DNA of 64,000 nucleotides from Sclerotinia nivalis (lineage: Eukaryota > Ascomycota > Leotiomycetes > Helotiales > Sclerotiniaceae). The notes under the pieces were generated by a model. The model ran no database searches. It had not been told where the DNA came from and saw only the letters and a program-made list of their open reading frames with translations. A program made the position numbers and the translations under genes. The first letter of the stretch is position 1; the number at the start of each line of letters is the position of its first letter. The DNA is taken from NCBI GenBank assembly GCA_029531795.1, contig JAPEIS010000012.1, positions 1,426,001 through 1,490,000 of the forward strand. Direction: 5' to 3'. Positions 1 through 11,588 of this stretch are shown here, one piece after another.

Positions 1-1314
1 TATAATAAATTTTTACACGATTAATAATCTAAATCAAAACTTTTCATCGTATTTGAATAGGAATAGAAGTAATCATCATATCTATTTATTAAATTTAGCA
101 AGATCGAAACAAAGTTGTTTTTGGCTAGAAATATAGATTTTGAAGCTAGTTGCAGTGTAAAGAGAGGAACAGGGATAATACAACAGCATGTCTTGTATAA
201 CAGTGGAGGCGGGGTAGCGTACGGCACTTGTATCATTGCAGATTCTGAGCCAATTGAAAGCAAGCCTCCCGGGATATCAGATCAAACCCCACGTTTTATA
301 AGCTGGCTCGGCAGCGACCCCTCAACGCCTCTTTCCATACGCAGATCACATTGCAGACTTTCGTAGATCAAACTCGAACTCGACCATTTGCACTTAGACA
401 ATTCTATCGTAATTTTATAGTATCACAGCCTGCATCACCACATCTATTACTTAAATAGACGCATTATTGAATGAAGCTATCAGATCATATTGAGGGGGTT
501 CATACACGGGCTAACATATGGAATTGATTCTCATCCCTCTTTCAGCAAGCCACCAAATGGATTTATACTCCAGCGACATAATCAAGGAAAAACGGTTGCA
601 CAATCGAAATCGATACATGAACAACACCATAAACAATCGTCGTTAATCATCAACCTAACGTCATTGATATCTGCATGACATCGATATTTTCCATGACATT
701 TCCTACTCCGCGGAGTAATCAATACGATGCGGCGTCACAGACGGGAAGCTGCTGGCTAGATTAAGCATGTCAGAAGAGTAATGTAAGTTTAAGGCGCTCG
801 TGCCGATTGAGTTGGGAGCTGGGAGTAATCTTAGCGTCCAAAACATTTTTCAATGGTGTTTCTGTGGAAAGTGATCGTCGATTAGTCCTTTTTATCCTTG
901 CAGAATGAATATGCGTCTCAAGCAAGCCACCAACATGAGAGAAGAGAGGGTAGATATTGGAAGGACAGTTCGACTCCGCCAGTAGTATGTCTTGATATTG
1001 TGCCTCAAGTTCAAGCATTGTGCATTGCACAGAAATCGGGGTAATCTCTGGAATCATGCCATCAACGCGTGGAAGCTCATGAGTCTATGTTATGCCGTCA
1101 CTTCAAGCGTTGTGTATTAAACTTGCGTCACCGATTTTCAGTATATGAAAGGCATGAGTGAAGGAATGCGGGATTTTGAAGCCATGTCTAAGGATTGAAA
1201 CACATAATGCCACTGGCTGTTTTGCCCAGAACCATGTTCAACCTCTACAAATGGCAATTGCTCTTTGAAAATCTTGAGCAACAGCCTTGAATTAACAAAT
1301 CAAGAGTTGAAGTA
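1..1314. other. AT-rich intergenic DNA without a convincing intact gene
   Basis: No intact gene is visible. A 95-codon ATG-initiated frame on the minus strand (770-1057) looks like a gene fragment and is listed separately. The TA dinucleotide at 1313-1314 is the left target site of the mariner element that follows. An ACGCGT hexamer occurs near 1063 but has no gene next to it. Confidence 0.5.
770..1057 (-). pseudogene. Possible decayed fragment of a fungal accessory (NLR/DUF7580-like) protein
   Basis: The 95-residue minus-strand frame reads like an internal piece of a larger protein. It has a LELEAQYQDILLAE stretch, then YPLFSHVGGLLETHI, then HERLKLTLL just before the stop. The spacing resembles fungal HeLo/DUF7580-type accessory proteins, in which an ETHI-like segment precedes an RLKL...LASSFLQL segment. 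After a frame change near 775, the lower strand continues with LNLASSFPSVTPHR, which would fit that continuation and suggests a frameshifted relic. The resemblance is from memory and weak; the frame could be fortuitous. It lies beside a transposon, in a setting where decayed accessory genes are common. Confidence 0.2.
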
Positions 1315-1437
1315 AGAGTTCTGGAATCTTCTTATTGTATAATTAAGCGAGAAATAATCCCTACCTTATTTCTGACCCCTTCAATATAAATAATTCATTA
1401 AAATTCTAATCTTTATTATTTTCCATTCAAAATCAAA

Positions 1438-2771
1438 ATGGTTATTCTTTTTAATGATGGAAATGATAATTATAAATTTCATGAGAATTGGGGTACTCCT
1501 CGTCGAGCTAGAGTGTTTCAGGCTAGAGAGATCGGGAAATCATGGGGGTGGATCGAAAAAAATTTGGGTATACCTCGAAACACTGCAAGAGGTATTATTA
1601 AATCGAATTCATATAGAATTACTCGTAAAGGGAAGGTTTATCGATCTTCTATAATGATTATTAAAGAGATTCGACGAATTATAAAGGAATTAGTAAAAGA
1701 TTGGAGGGGAAGGAGGATGACTTTTGAGTAGATGAAACACGTGTTTGGTATTCAAACTTCGGTCTATACGATTCGTCGAAAGCTATGCCGGTATAGCTAT
1801 AAACGTTGTATAGTATGCTTTAGGCCATTTATCTCGAGATAGTAAGCAAAAAGGAGGCTAGATTTTGTATTATCATATCGTTGGTGGGGGACTAGTGATG
1901 TCGCTATTGATCAACCTAGGGGGGGTGATTGGAGGAAGATTATATGGTCAAACGAAAGCATTTTTGAGCTAGGGAAACGTGGTAGGATATGGATAACTCG
2001 TCGAATTGAAGAAAAGAAATATAATAGTTGTATTAAATCAATATATAGGTCAGGAAGAACCTCTGTAATGATATAAAGGGCTTTTGGTTGAAATTATAAA
2101 TCTCCATTAGTCTTTTTGGAGAAAAATGAAGGTAAGAGAGACATCAATTCGATAGTATATCGAGATTAGATCCTTATTTTAATCATTTTCCCCTTATTTG
2201 ATGAATTAGAATCTGAATATATGTCACGGGGTCAGGGCCGGGCCACTGGACCGGCCCCTTTAGTAGGCTCCACCTGTCCGATCCAGCACCGAGCGGGGCA
2301 CGCTCGGTGATCGTACCCTGTAAGAGCGCTAGGGCTCGGAGCCCTAGCACACACAAATGTATTTAAAGGAAACGTTCCTTCTGTAGAAACGTAGCTCTTC
2401 GAGCTACGTCTTATCAATAAAAGTGATTTCTGTTATCCTGTCTGCTGCCTCCGTGATAATATATATTCATGAAAGATAATGCAAAGGTTTATTTGAAGTA
2501 TATTAGAACAGTTCGATTAGAGTATAGAGTTAGAGACTTTTAATGGCCTTTTTTCTCACCAAATCTCAACCTAATCGAGAAGGTGTGGTGTTGGATAAAG
2601 AAGGAATCGAAAAAATTATTATTTATATTTATTTCTATTGAGGAATTGAAAAGAGAATTGAAAAGGTTGTGGGAGATATTTGATCCTTTAGATTTCAGGT
2701 TATATATCGAAAGATTAACTTGTAAATTAGAGGATATAATTGAAGTGAAAGAATTGGTTATTATTCATTAA
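1438..2771 (+). pseudogene. Tc1/mariner-family transposase remnant
   Basis: An ATG frame at 1438-1731 has the N-terminal helix-turn-helix part of a Tc1-type transposase (RRARVFQAREIGKSWGWIEK, then IPRNTARGII). It stops at TAG where coding resemblance continues (MKHVFGIQTSVYTIRRKL). Between about 1930 and 2220 the DDE-domain part is readable: WSNESIFELGKRGRIWITRR, CIKSIYRSGRTSVM, then stops at two positions expected to be Trp, then SPLVFLEKNEGKR and FPLFDELE. After the LTR insertion the C-terminal part continues at about 2540-2771 (PNREG..., then WCWIKKE). Several stops, frame changes and the inserted LTR make it non-functional. Cut-and-paste transposition at TA sites would have been its role. 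Confidence 0.8.
2222..2458 (+). mobile_element. Solo LTR (copy 1), 237 bp, nested in the mariner element
   Basis: The unit starts TGTCACGGGG and ends CCTCCGTGATA, with short imperfect inverted ends (TGTCACGG/CCGTGATA). It is flanked by a perfect 5-bp duplication, ATATA, at 2217-2221 and 2459-2463, as expected for LTR-retrotransposon integration. No internal retroelement genes are present, so it is read as a solo LTR. The 5' half is GC-rich and contains three hairpins (2235-2257, 2287-2309, 2328-2348). The 3' half has a TATTTAAA motif, a 9-bp-stem hairpin (2389-2409, loop TTC) and AATAAA just after it. It is not mutated like the host element, so it probably arrived after that element decayed. 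A second copy is at 62793-63005. A short non-autonomous element is the alternative reading. Confidence 0.8.
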
Positions 2772-2880
2772 TGATTATTTAGATTTTCAATAAAAAATAT
2801 TGTGGTATTGATTTATTATTAAATTTTAAAAATTATAGGTAAAAATTGAAGAGTGTGCGGTGAGTAAGGACCAGAACTCT

Positions 2881-5009
2881 TACCACAAGGATATGAGGGT
2901 AGAAATGTGGAGCTGAGGGGCATTCATGCCGTGGGATCAAAGGTTTGCTTGGCCACCTTTTTTCTGCTTCCAGCGAAAGCACAATGTTTATGCTTGCATT
3001 TCACGCATATACGAATCTTTCTCCATATGCTACCTTGCCGCACATAGATAAACACTAAAACCGATGCAATAAGCCCACCAAGTTTTCATATTGCAAAGCC
3101 ACTAGCTTTAGAAGTGGTAAAATGCAAAAACTTTGGCGTGTAAGGCAATATTAACGGCGCATAGTTCTCTGCCGAAGGTCTTGGGATCAAGACGCGGGCC
3201 TTTGTAGAATCACTCGGGCATCGCAAGTATCCCTCTGAGGGAAACAAAACTCCATACCCTCAAACAATGAAACAAAAAGTATACAAATCACCAAGTAAAT
3301 CCAATCGCAAACGTCCCTAACCATGAGTCTAACTCCACAAACTCTCATCTCATTTTCGGCTAGGATTTTGAATACTGTGGTTTTCCCGGGTTCGGGCACC
3401 GGCTCAAGATCTCGGTTCGTGGACCGGATATGAAGGTGAGAATGTCCGGGTAGTCGGCAAATAACTTAAGTAGATATGTGATATGATATGCTCTTGATCT
3501 CCCTGGTTTCTTGGTAATAGTAAAGTTGAGAGTCGACGGCAATAAGGGCTCGGACCGGCTCTTCCCCGTTATTGCTAATTTCGCCTTCAGATCATATTGC
3601 GGGCGAGGGATCAAACGTGATAAATTAACAGAGTCTAATGATAGCCCAAGTTCATTAATGGACATTTGTCAAGAACGAGAGCTAGGATGGTAGTTGCCGT
3701 CTCGTACAATTTCACGTGACTTTCTATCGAATTTTGAATTCAGATTATTCATACTATAATCAGTATCTTTTAAACTCATCTGATGCTTACATACCCCTTG
3801 AAATCATGCTTTAGACTCCTCTCCTTCCGCAGAAAATGACATCATAGATATCGACTTCAAAAGTGCCGAGTCCATCACTAGATGTCTTCGCTGTACCACC
3901 AAGAAGCCCCCACATGGATGATGTTGCGGGTTTCGCATAATACCACAAATCAGCAGAACTCACAACTTGAACCGTGAACCGTGAACAAGTCATTGACTTC
4001 GACTTGGAGATCAAAGGTAGTAATGCACGGCTCCTTCAAGTAGAGGTGGGAAGTATCGACAACTCGGACGTCATCTTCGATGGACAGGAGCGACCGAAAT
4101 TCGGATATTTTGAATGAAGAAATGATACATAGATGTTGTAAAGCAGTCACCGGTCTAATCAACACAGGGAAGCCAGTCCTGTTGTTGCATACTAATGAAA
4201 CAAGGATAACTTTCGAGGGAAACACCCCAGGAATCGACCACACAGGTATCCAAAGCCCCACGCGAACGATCGCGAATACAGTGGTCTGCGGCGGAAACAT
4301 AGAAATCACATTCCATCATACAACTTTCGTGACCAACAATCGAATCAAGCCTTGCAGGCAGAAGGAAATAACATGTTCCTGAAAACAAGCTGGGTCATAG
4401 AATGCCCAAATCATGAACATATTATCAGCACTTAAATAACACCCCAAATAACAACTACCAAAGCAACAACAACGAGTCCGGACACTTATAACCGGCAATG
4501 GTAGATAAAGCAGGCTTGAATATCCAAAAATGATCCTATCCTATTCCACCTGCAATCATATTACAAGAGCCTTAAGAAACACGGTCTTGTTTATGACAGA
4601 ATGGGAGATTCGGTTCATTGCGAAAATGGTGGAAATATTGGAAGTTCCGGGGTGGTTTGGATTTCATGTGTGGGGCCGTGATGAGTAGATCTAAATTCAC
4701 TTCATCCCCTCAACCCCGCATCTGCACATGCCTCTCAGTCCTGTTCGATCCTCCGCTTCCCAGTCAACCGTGAATCCATAACCGCTTCCGAGCAATTTGG
4801 CTAACACGAGCACAGTTGCCGTGTTCCAGAGTTGCGAAGTATAGGATGGTAAAAGACTCAGGCGCGCAGCGCGTTGAGCCAAGAATCTTCCTATCGTTCA
4901 TTAGACAACACACCAGGACTAGATGATACCTATAGATGACCAGGCAATGTATTAATACTCTCACCTATCTAGATAGGAGAAACAAGCATCGAAATATCCT
5001 GAGAAATCA
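2881..5009. other. Intergenic stretch, no confident gene
   Basis: Several minus-strand frames of 60-120 codons occur (for example 3360-3665 and 3950-4309), but none has a recognisable domain or joins convincingly to its neighbours through good splice sites. The frame at 3360-3665 (opening SINELGLSLDSVNLS, with LPSTLNFTIT further in) has a protein-like composition and could be an exon of a decayed gene. I cannot support a model. Confidence 0.4.
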
Positions 5010-6026
5010 TCACATGATCTCTGGATAGTATGACCAGCTTTCAAGCAAAGGGAAACGTGCCTCATGAAAAAGCTCATAGATACTCAAAAATAACCTAACA
5101 GCGTCTAATTCCGCAAGGATAGTACTGTCAGTCTCAATATCATGCTTCTCTTTTCCAAACTCAACAACATGAGCATCTTCCGCCGTCGATTCTTTCTTGA
5201 ATGTGAATATCCGGAATTCGCAGTTGCTGTAAGCAGTACCTGTTCGTTGTTAGGAAACTTGCGAAGTCGAGATGCGATATCTTGGGAAGAATACCCTTCT
5301 TCAAATCCTCAACTGTCCCATCCTCAGTCAAGTAATGAAGAAATGCTCCATGTGTCACTAGCACCACATGTTGTGCTTCAAGTTGGTAGAGCCATGCACG
5401 AAGGGTAGCAGCTCTTGCTTGGACGGCTTCATGATTAGGTGCATAGAAGTCTTTCTGTAAATCTTTTAGCCATAGAAGATAGAAGTGAGATGCTTGAAAT
5501 CCCGCTAAGAGATATGGCTGTCTCCACGGGTGTCTCTCAAAGAAAATTTGCAAAAATTCCACACAAACCTTCAAATTCCACCCCTCCTCCATCAATTCGA
5601 TGTCAATCTTCTCCACGCCAAAGCTCAATCCCTCATCTTTGAATAACTTCGGGATTTCGACATCTCTCAAGACATCCAATGGGAACCCCTTATCGCAAGG
5701 CTTGGCGCTAACTTCCTGGGCATTAGGCACGAGAAGATAACGAACCTCTGGTTGAGCAAGTATTTTACTAAATGCAAAGAGGGTGGTTTGACTGGCACGG
5801 CGATGAGGAGAGGAGAGGATTAGGTCAATTTTACTATGATGAGGAAATGTTTTGCAGAGATTTCGACATTGTGTACGTCCTCTAGGGGTTAAGACTGGGT
5901 CTGGAATGTGGAATTGATGCTGTTCTTGGCATTAACATATAAATTACCAATAGTGAGGGGATGTAACCTTACCTTGATATTGTGTTCAGCCTCAGCGTGG
6001 CGAACGAGGTAAAGAGTTGGGGGCAT
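5010..6026 (-). CDS. Histidine phosphatase (phosphoglycerate-mutase-like) family protein
   Basis: Three exons on the minus strand: 6026-5973, 5919-5295 and 5239-5010, giving 302 aa. The first intron is GTAAGG...AACAG (53 nt). The second is GTATTC...AACAG (55 nt) with a CTAAC branch site, and restores the frame into a typical YSNCEFRIFTF segment. The N-terminus has the catalytic RHG-type motif as LVRHAEAEHN (about residues 7-16). LTPRGRTQC and SSPHRRASQT follow, and the second catalytic histidine lies in VTHGAFLHYLTED (about residues 200-212). These are hallmarks of branch-1/2 histidine phosphatases, which use a phospho-histidine intermediate. The substrate cannot be told; most fungal members of this type are uncharacterised. 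There is no signal peptide or membrane segment, so it is likely cytosolic. The start is set by the motif lying right at the N-terminus. Confidence 0.85.
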
Positions 6027-7046
6027 TTTGAATGATGAGCAATTCTTGAGGGTTTAAGTTTGGAAAGGATACAATAGGAAGAAATTTAGAATGAATGGCA
6101 GAGATAATCAAATGATGCACAAAGGCACCGATTCGGAGCGTGATGTCCGATTCACGACGCATCCTTTGATTGGCTGTCTTTAAGCCTTTACTCTACATGA
6201 ATGAGAGAACAGAATTCTTTATTCAACTCTTAGTTGATTCGAGCGCAATTCCAACAATCATATTGAATGTGTGTGTGCATATCTGTGTGCATCTCTGTGT
6301 GCATGACTTCACAAATTTTGAGGACGAGTTCGAACTTTCGAGACCGTCGAGCAAGCTCATACTGTTGCAGCTTTATTAGAAGTACTTATCAGAAGCACAC
6401 GAGTGGAGTTGAAGTATGCACGGGCCATTTCAAAACTTCTCACGTGATAATATCAATCCACCACCTCCCGGTGAGCTTAAAGATGAGACGGCGCAGAATA
6501 TATGTATTTTTCTATCTTGAGGACGTCAAACGAAAAGTCATCATTGTATGAGAAGGTCAGTAGGTTCAAATTTCAATTGATAATATATCCAGAGCCATTG
6601 TTTTTCCCACCGGATGGATTCCCAATATCACCAATAATCAATAACATTTACACAACACGTGCACGAGATATGAGACGAAATAGGCAAGCACTTCCTTCCA
6701 GGCTCCCCATCAAAATGTTCCAGATCCAGAATAAAAAGCTTGTTTCCTACTCCTGAAATGGGTCTACATGGATTGAAACTCAGTTGTTACCTGTTTCTAT
6801 GTTCCCTTCCAAGTAAAGTCGGACTTTTCTTTCCGCCCCTGTCAAATGACGTTATGCACATTTATCAAACAATGACCGCTGGCCGCTCCAAGATTTTGAC
6901 ATGACTGAGCCGCGTTGCTGCGTCTTGACGCGTCTAGGGCGACAGGCGAAGTATTAGATACGTTTAGTATTTCCTATATTGTGTAATATTTCTCACGATA
7001 TCTCGCTCTCTCTCCTTACTTTCCTGTCCAATACAAAAACATCAGT
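6027..7046. other. Divergent intergenic region between phosphatase and AEC transporter
   Basis: About 1 kb separates two divergently transcribed genes and probably holds both promoters. It contains a short TG/CATC-rich tract (6267-6304). A palindromic GACGCGTC lies at 6927-6934, about 115 bp upstream of the transporter ATG. No ORF in it looks like a gene. Confidence 0.5.
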
Positions 7047-8494
7047 ATGGGTGATTCAGACTCCGTCAACGATGGCATAATTCCCGTGTTCCTCGGAGCT
7101 CTTCAAGCTTCCTTGACAGTGTTATTAACAATTAGCTATGGAGTTATTGCATCGAGATTCAATTTGTTAAAGGAGTCTTCTACGAGGGATATTTCGAAAA
7201 CTGCCGTTAGATTATTCTTACCGGCGCTTTTGATCACCAATGTTGGGGAGGAATTAAAGCCCGATACTACGTGGAGATATGTACCGGTTTTGGGTGAGTA
7301 GTATGCATCGAATTGTATGGATGTAGAGCTAATAATGCGAAAGTATGGGCATTGATATATACTCTATTATCAGTGGCAATAGGAATGTTTCTCAAAAGAG
7401 CTTTTAAATTCCCCGCCTGGTGTGTACCTGCCAGTAAGTTCCCCTCTGTCTTCCCACACCACAATTTTTAACAACAATTTTCAGTATGCTTCAACAACAC
7501 CACCGCGCTTCCGCTCCTTTTGATTCAAGCCCTCGATACAGCCGGCATCCTAGGCAGTCTAACAATGTCCGATACCGACACCCCCTCCGCAGCCCTCAGC
7601 CGCGCAAAATCCTATTTCCTCGTCTCCTCCATGGTAGGAAATAGTCTAACCTTTGCCCTCGGTCCCAAACTCCTAGACGACGAAGAAGCACCCGATAAAC
7701 CCGACGAAGACTCAAAAGCAAACCATACCCACAGCTCAAACGAACAAAGTGAAAGCGACGAAGAATATGCAAATCCCACCAACTCCAATGGACGAACCGC
7801 AGCAGAAGAAGAAGAATATGAAAACGAAACATCAACTCTTCTCCCGCGGAGTATCGCAAGAAGCAAAAGTACCGCCGCCAAAAAATCAAAGAAAGAATGG
7901 AGGAAAATCCCTCTCAAAATCCGAAAAGTTATATCCACAATCTATAGTTTCATCAATGCTCCTCTCCTCGGTGCTCTGATCGGCGCCGTCCTAGGCCTCA
8001 CTCCTGCTCTCCACACCGCATTCTTCGCCTCGCCCTCATCGGGCGGAATCTTCAAAGCATGGCTCACGACCTCAGTCAAAAACATCGGCGAACTCTTCGC
8101 CGCCCTCCAACTCGTCGTCGTAGGCGCCAAACTCTCCTCCTCACTCATACGAATGAAAAACGGGGAATCCAGCGGCAAAGTCCCCTCACTCGTCGTGCTC
8201 ACCATCTGCTTCATCCGATTTATACTATGGCCCGTAGTGAGCATCGGGGTGATCTACGCGATTGCGCGAAAAACCCAATGGTTGGATGAAGATCCGATAT
8301 TATGGTTTGTGTTGATGTTGATGCCGACGGGGCCGCCGGCGACAAAGTTAACGGCGTTGGCGGATGTGAGTGGTGCGGATGAGGAGGAGAAGATGGCGAT
8401 TGCGAAGTTTATTACGGTGGCTTATGCGGTGAGTCCGTTGATTTGTTTTGCGGTGGTGGGGAGTTTGAAGGCGTGTTTGGCGGCGAAGGGGTGA
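7047..8494 (+). CDS. Auxin efflux carrier (AEC) family membrane transporter
   Basis: Exons 7047-7293, 7344-7433 and 7485-8494 give 448 aa. The introns (50 and 51 nt) are GTGAGT...AAAG and GTAAGT...TCAG. The N-terminal half has about five hydrophobic segments: FLGALQASLTVLLTISYGV, AVRLFLPALLITNV, VWALIYTLLSVAIGMFL, then ALPLLLIQAL. A long acidic, Ser/Asn/Glu-rich cytoplasmic loop follows (about residues 180-260). The C-terminal half has five more segments, including LLGALIGAVLGLTPAL, ILWFVLMLMPTGPPATKL and ISPLICFAVVGSLK-like ends. The MPTGPPA motif in the eighth or ninth helix is typical of fungal AEC/PIN-like proteins. These are predicted secondary transporters of organic anions in plasma or endomembranes; fungal substrates are mostly unknown. 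The length fits the family. Confidence 0.9.
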
Positions 8495-9187
8495 GGGGAT
8501 GGGAGCGGGGAAGGGGCAGGGGGGAGCGGGGAGGGGAGAGAAGAGATGTGATTTTGTGTTCTGGTGGAAAATCTAGAGAAAAGTATAAAGGAAAATGCAA
8601 TGCATAGCAAAACGGAGTTTAGATACCTATTCAGGATGGTGAAATATCGGATACGATACATCTGAGGAACTATCGATAGACATAACAAAACATTGGAGAT
8701 AGAAAAATTGATAAAACTATATGTTTGTATAAAAAGAACAAGCCCCATTTCTTGCATATGAATATACGTAGATGATGAAGATGAAGAAAAGAAAGAAGAT
8801 AATTCATTTGTATATCTTCTATACTCACAAACACGCTTCCCAGAATCTAAATTGAAGTTCTGGACTTCATGATATTCCCACCAATAAACCCCCCCCGCCC
8901 TCCCCCCCCAAAAAACGCAATTTCAACCTCAAAAGTTCATCTAAAATCTATTCCTCGATATTTCCCTCTAATTCTGCGGATAGCAAGGTTCATATTCAGT
9001 CAAATTGCAACCTGTTAGATCGAAAATACATATTTTGTCATGCAACATTATATTGAGTACATTGGATACTAAGGTAAAGCATCCAGGTATCTATGGACCA
9101 CTTTTTGATACAACGCCAGACTCCTACAATGCAAACAATACACCGGCACTATATCTCTCTTCATATTCTCACTCTCCCATTCTCATC
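8495..9187. other. Convergent 3' region (AEC transporter / PUF6)
   Basis: This region holds the 3' ends of two convergent genes. A G-rich tract follows the transporter stop (8495-8540), and a C-run region lies at 8890-8913. No gene is seen. Confidence 0.5.
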
Positions 9188-11388
9188 TTAGATCATACCC
9201 AAAATCATACTCGATCCCTTATTACCCACCTCCCTCTCCTTCGTCCCTTTTCCTTTCTTGGCAGCACCCTTCCCACTGGCTTTCTTTTCTTTCTCTTTCG
9301 CTTCAAACTCTTCTCTCTTAGCCTTTTGCTCCGCCGTCTCTTCCTTTGCTGCCTTCTCCAACTTCTTCTTGTTCTCCGTTAAAACCTTCTTAACATCATC
9401 TTTTTTTCCGAAAGATTCAGATTCCAACAAAGCAACTACCACGAATGAACTTGAACCAGTTGCCCATTCAACGATAAACTCTTTAATATGTGGATACAAA
9501 ATATCCGCAAAATTCAAAGCTGGTACGATCGGCACGATAGATTTAGTAGCTGGATCGTAACGACCACCTGCAATGAGAGATTTAATCATTTTTCCACCGA
9601 AAGGTGTGCTTGCGATATGAGAAGGTGGTTCTTCGCTAACAGCTCCTTCTTCGACAGGAGGTTGAATATATGTTGGGTCTCCGGATACCGCTTCAGCAAG
9701 TGATTCAAGAGCTGCTGATTTGTCTCCTTCAGCGCCGAAAAGAACTTCGGTTATGAATTGACAGCCGAAAGATGTAGCGATGAGTTCTCTGGATGCGGAG
9801 GCAATAGCCTTTAGGAGGTACGGGGATAGAGCCTTGATTAATTCTTGGCGACGGATTTCTGGGTCTTTCTTGGAGGTGGTGGTACGGATTGTGTCAATTT
9901 CAGAGAGAATTTCGAGATCTGAGTTATGACTTGCTGGAAATAGGGATTTTGAGCGAGCTTGGAAAAGGTAAAGAAGTGTAGTACGTGCGTTGAGGTCGTT
10001 AGCAGAAAAAACAATGTTCTCGGCTTGTTTCTCTTCATCCTTGCTAAGCAATTCTGGGAAAATAGACTTCGCTGTCAAGACTGTATCATCAATGACTTCG
10101 TATGCAGTAAGGATGACAATATGTCCGTTTGGATCTCCTGCCATCAGTTGTAATGTATCCTTGTACATCTTGAGAATATGTTTACGGTCCTTGGCACCTC
10201 CATATGCTAGAGCAAGGCAAACAACTCTTGCTCCAGACTTAGTGAATGCCAAATTCTTCATCAAATCACCTTCCTCATCTCCCTTTAACAACTCAATAAA
10301 GTCGGTGATCTCCTCGGTACCTTGTTTGGCATTGAGGAAATATTGTAACATAGCATCATGAAGGAGGGTGAAACCGTTGGTCTTCTTCTGCAAGAGATGA
10401 TTGATCATTTCTTGTAGATATCGCATGATTGGTGCTCGCTTTCCAGGTTCAGCAGCCAAAATTTCTGAGAGTTCTCCAGTCAAAAACTTAGATGTGTCTC
10501 TCTCCATGACGGCGAATTCGGCACCATACCATTCTCGAAGAATAATGGCCTTCTGTTGCTTGGTAGCTACTCCACGGTAAATATCATCGAGAATCCATCC
10601 AGCTTCAGGGTGCTTAATAAGTCGACGAACATGTCCGTAGAACTCTGGAACAATAAGATCTCTAATTTCATCATCTCCTTGAACCAACAATTTTCCAATC
10701 AAGAACTTGGCGTATCTGCTCTCAGCCAATTGACGATATGTTCCTGCAAGCTCCTTTGCGATCAAACGTTTCTGCTCCGGATTCGAATATTTGACGGCGG
10801 TCTGAACAACTCTCACACTGTCATGTTTAAGAACGAAGTCCTTGATTCTGCCAGTGATAAGCTCGAAAAGTTCCTCGACCAATTGTTTTCTCTCATCCTT
10901 GGGGACATGCGACTTTCGGCGTAAACGTTCCCAAATTTTCTTCGTACGTGCCAATTGATCTGCTAAAGGTTTTGCGGATTTTCTCTCATTTGCCAATTGC
11001 TTTTGTTTCGCATGTGCCTCTTTCGATGATTGACCTGAAATGTGTAAGTAGGGATACTTGAAAAAACGCATAAAAAGAGCTTACTGTTGGCGGCAACAGC
11101 CTTAATTCTGTCTGGATGTATTCCCTCAACTTCTTTCATCTCCGTATCACTATCCGAACCATCTGCAGAAGCAGAATCCAAAGCTGCACCTCCATCCTCA
11201 GAATCGGAATCCTCTTCACTCTCGGATTCGACCTTCTTCACAGGCTTAGCCTTAGGTTTTGATGCCATTCCCTTTTTCCCCGAATCAATTTTCGCTTTTT
11301 TGTTTTCCTTCACATGAACATCTTTCGCAGGTGCCGATTTTCTCTTCATACCCGTCACCACGGTTTTCGAAGTTGTTACTGGAGCCAT
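9188..11388 (-). CDS. PUF6: Pumilio-repeat RNA-binding / ribosome biogenesis protein Puf6
   Basis: Two exons on the minus strand (11388-11085 and 11034-9188) joined across a 50-nt intron (GTAAGC...TTTCAG) give 716 aa. The N-terminus is Lys-rich, followed by an acidic Ser/Asp/Glu segment (about residues 50-90), as in nucleolar proteins. Pumilio-like repeats follow. Clear examples are ITGRIKDFVLKHDSVRVVQT and SRYAKFLIGKLLVQG, then HPEAGWILDDIYRG and KSGARVVCLALAYGG. The C-terminal part matches the CPL domain, with ATSFGCQFITEVL and STPFGGKMIKSLI, and ends in a Lys/Glu/Ala-rich coiled tail. Yeast Puf6 acts in 60S biogenesis and represses ASH1 mRNA translation; human PUM3 is the counterpart. Start MAPVTTSK was chosen because upstream Met codons give an unlikely extension. 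The gene is head-to-head with GIR2. Confidence 0.9.
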
Positions 11389-11588
11389 TTTGGTACAATT
11401 GCTGATTTTATTTGTACGGATGGGCTGGCTCGTGGTTTCCTTGGGAACTTTTTTTTCTGCCTTCGACAGATAAAAGATAAACTTTTTCCAATCGGCGCTA
11501 AGCCAATCTTGGGTAGCATACATTCAACCCACCACTCACCCCACGAAAGGCTTTTGTTTAGAGGAAAAGGGTAAAGCAATTATACAAG
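11389..11588. promoter_or_regulatory. Short bidirectional promoter region (PUF6 / GIR2)
   Basis: Only 200 bp separate the two start codons, so the 5' leaders and core promoters of PUF6 (-) and GIR2 (+) must share this interval. No specific element is assigned. Two genes of ribosome assembly and translation control diverging from one interval would suit co-expression, which is inference. Confidence 0.55.

Larger units (their letters stand above)
1315..2880 (+). mobile_element. Degenerate Tc1/mariner DNA transposon with nested solo LTR
   Basis: The termini are inverted: AGAGTTCTGG at 1315-1324 and its exact reverse complement at 2871-2880. Each is flanked by TA (1313-1314 and 2881-2882), the target duplication of this superfamily. 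Beyond the first 10 bp the terminal repeats match only partially. Without the inserted 237-bp LTR and its 5-bp duplication the element is about 1.32 kb, a normal length for Tc1/mariner. The interior carries a broken transposase frame in the plus orientation. The element is AT-rich and its tryptophan codons have become stops, consistent with G-to-A/C-to-T decay such as RIP. It cannot be autonomous. Confidence 0.85.

Noticed and set aside
3187..4498. A multi-exon minus-strand gene joining several 60-120-codon frames
   Set aside because: No consistent splice phases or family resemblance could be established.
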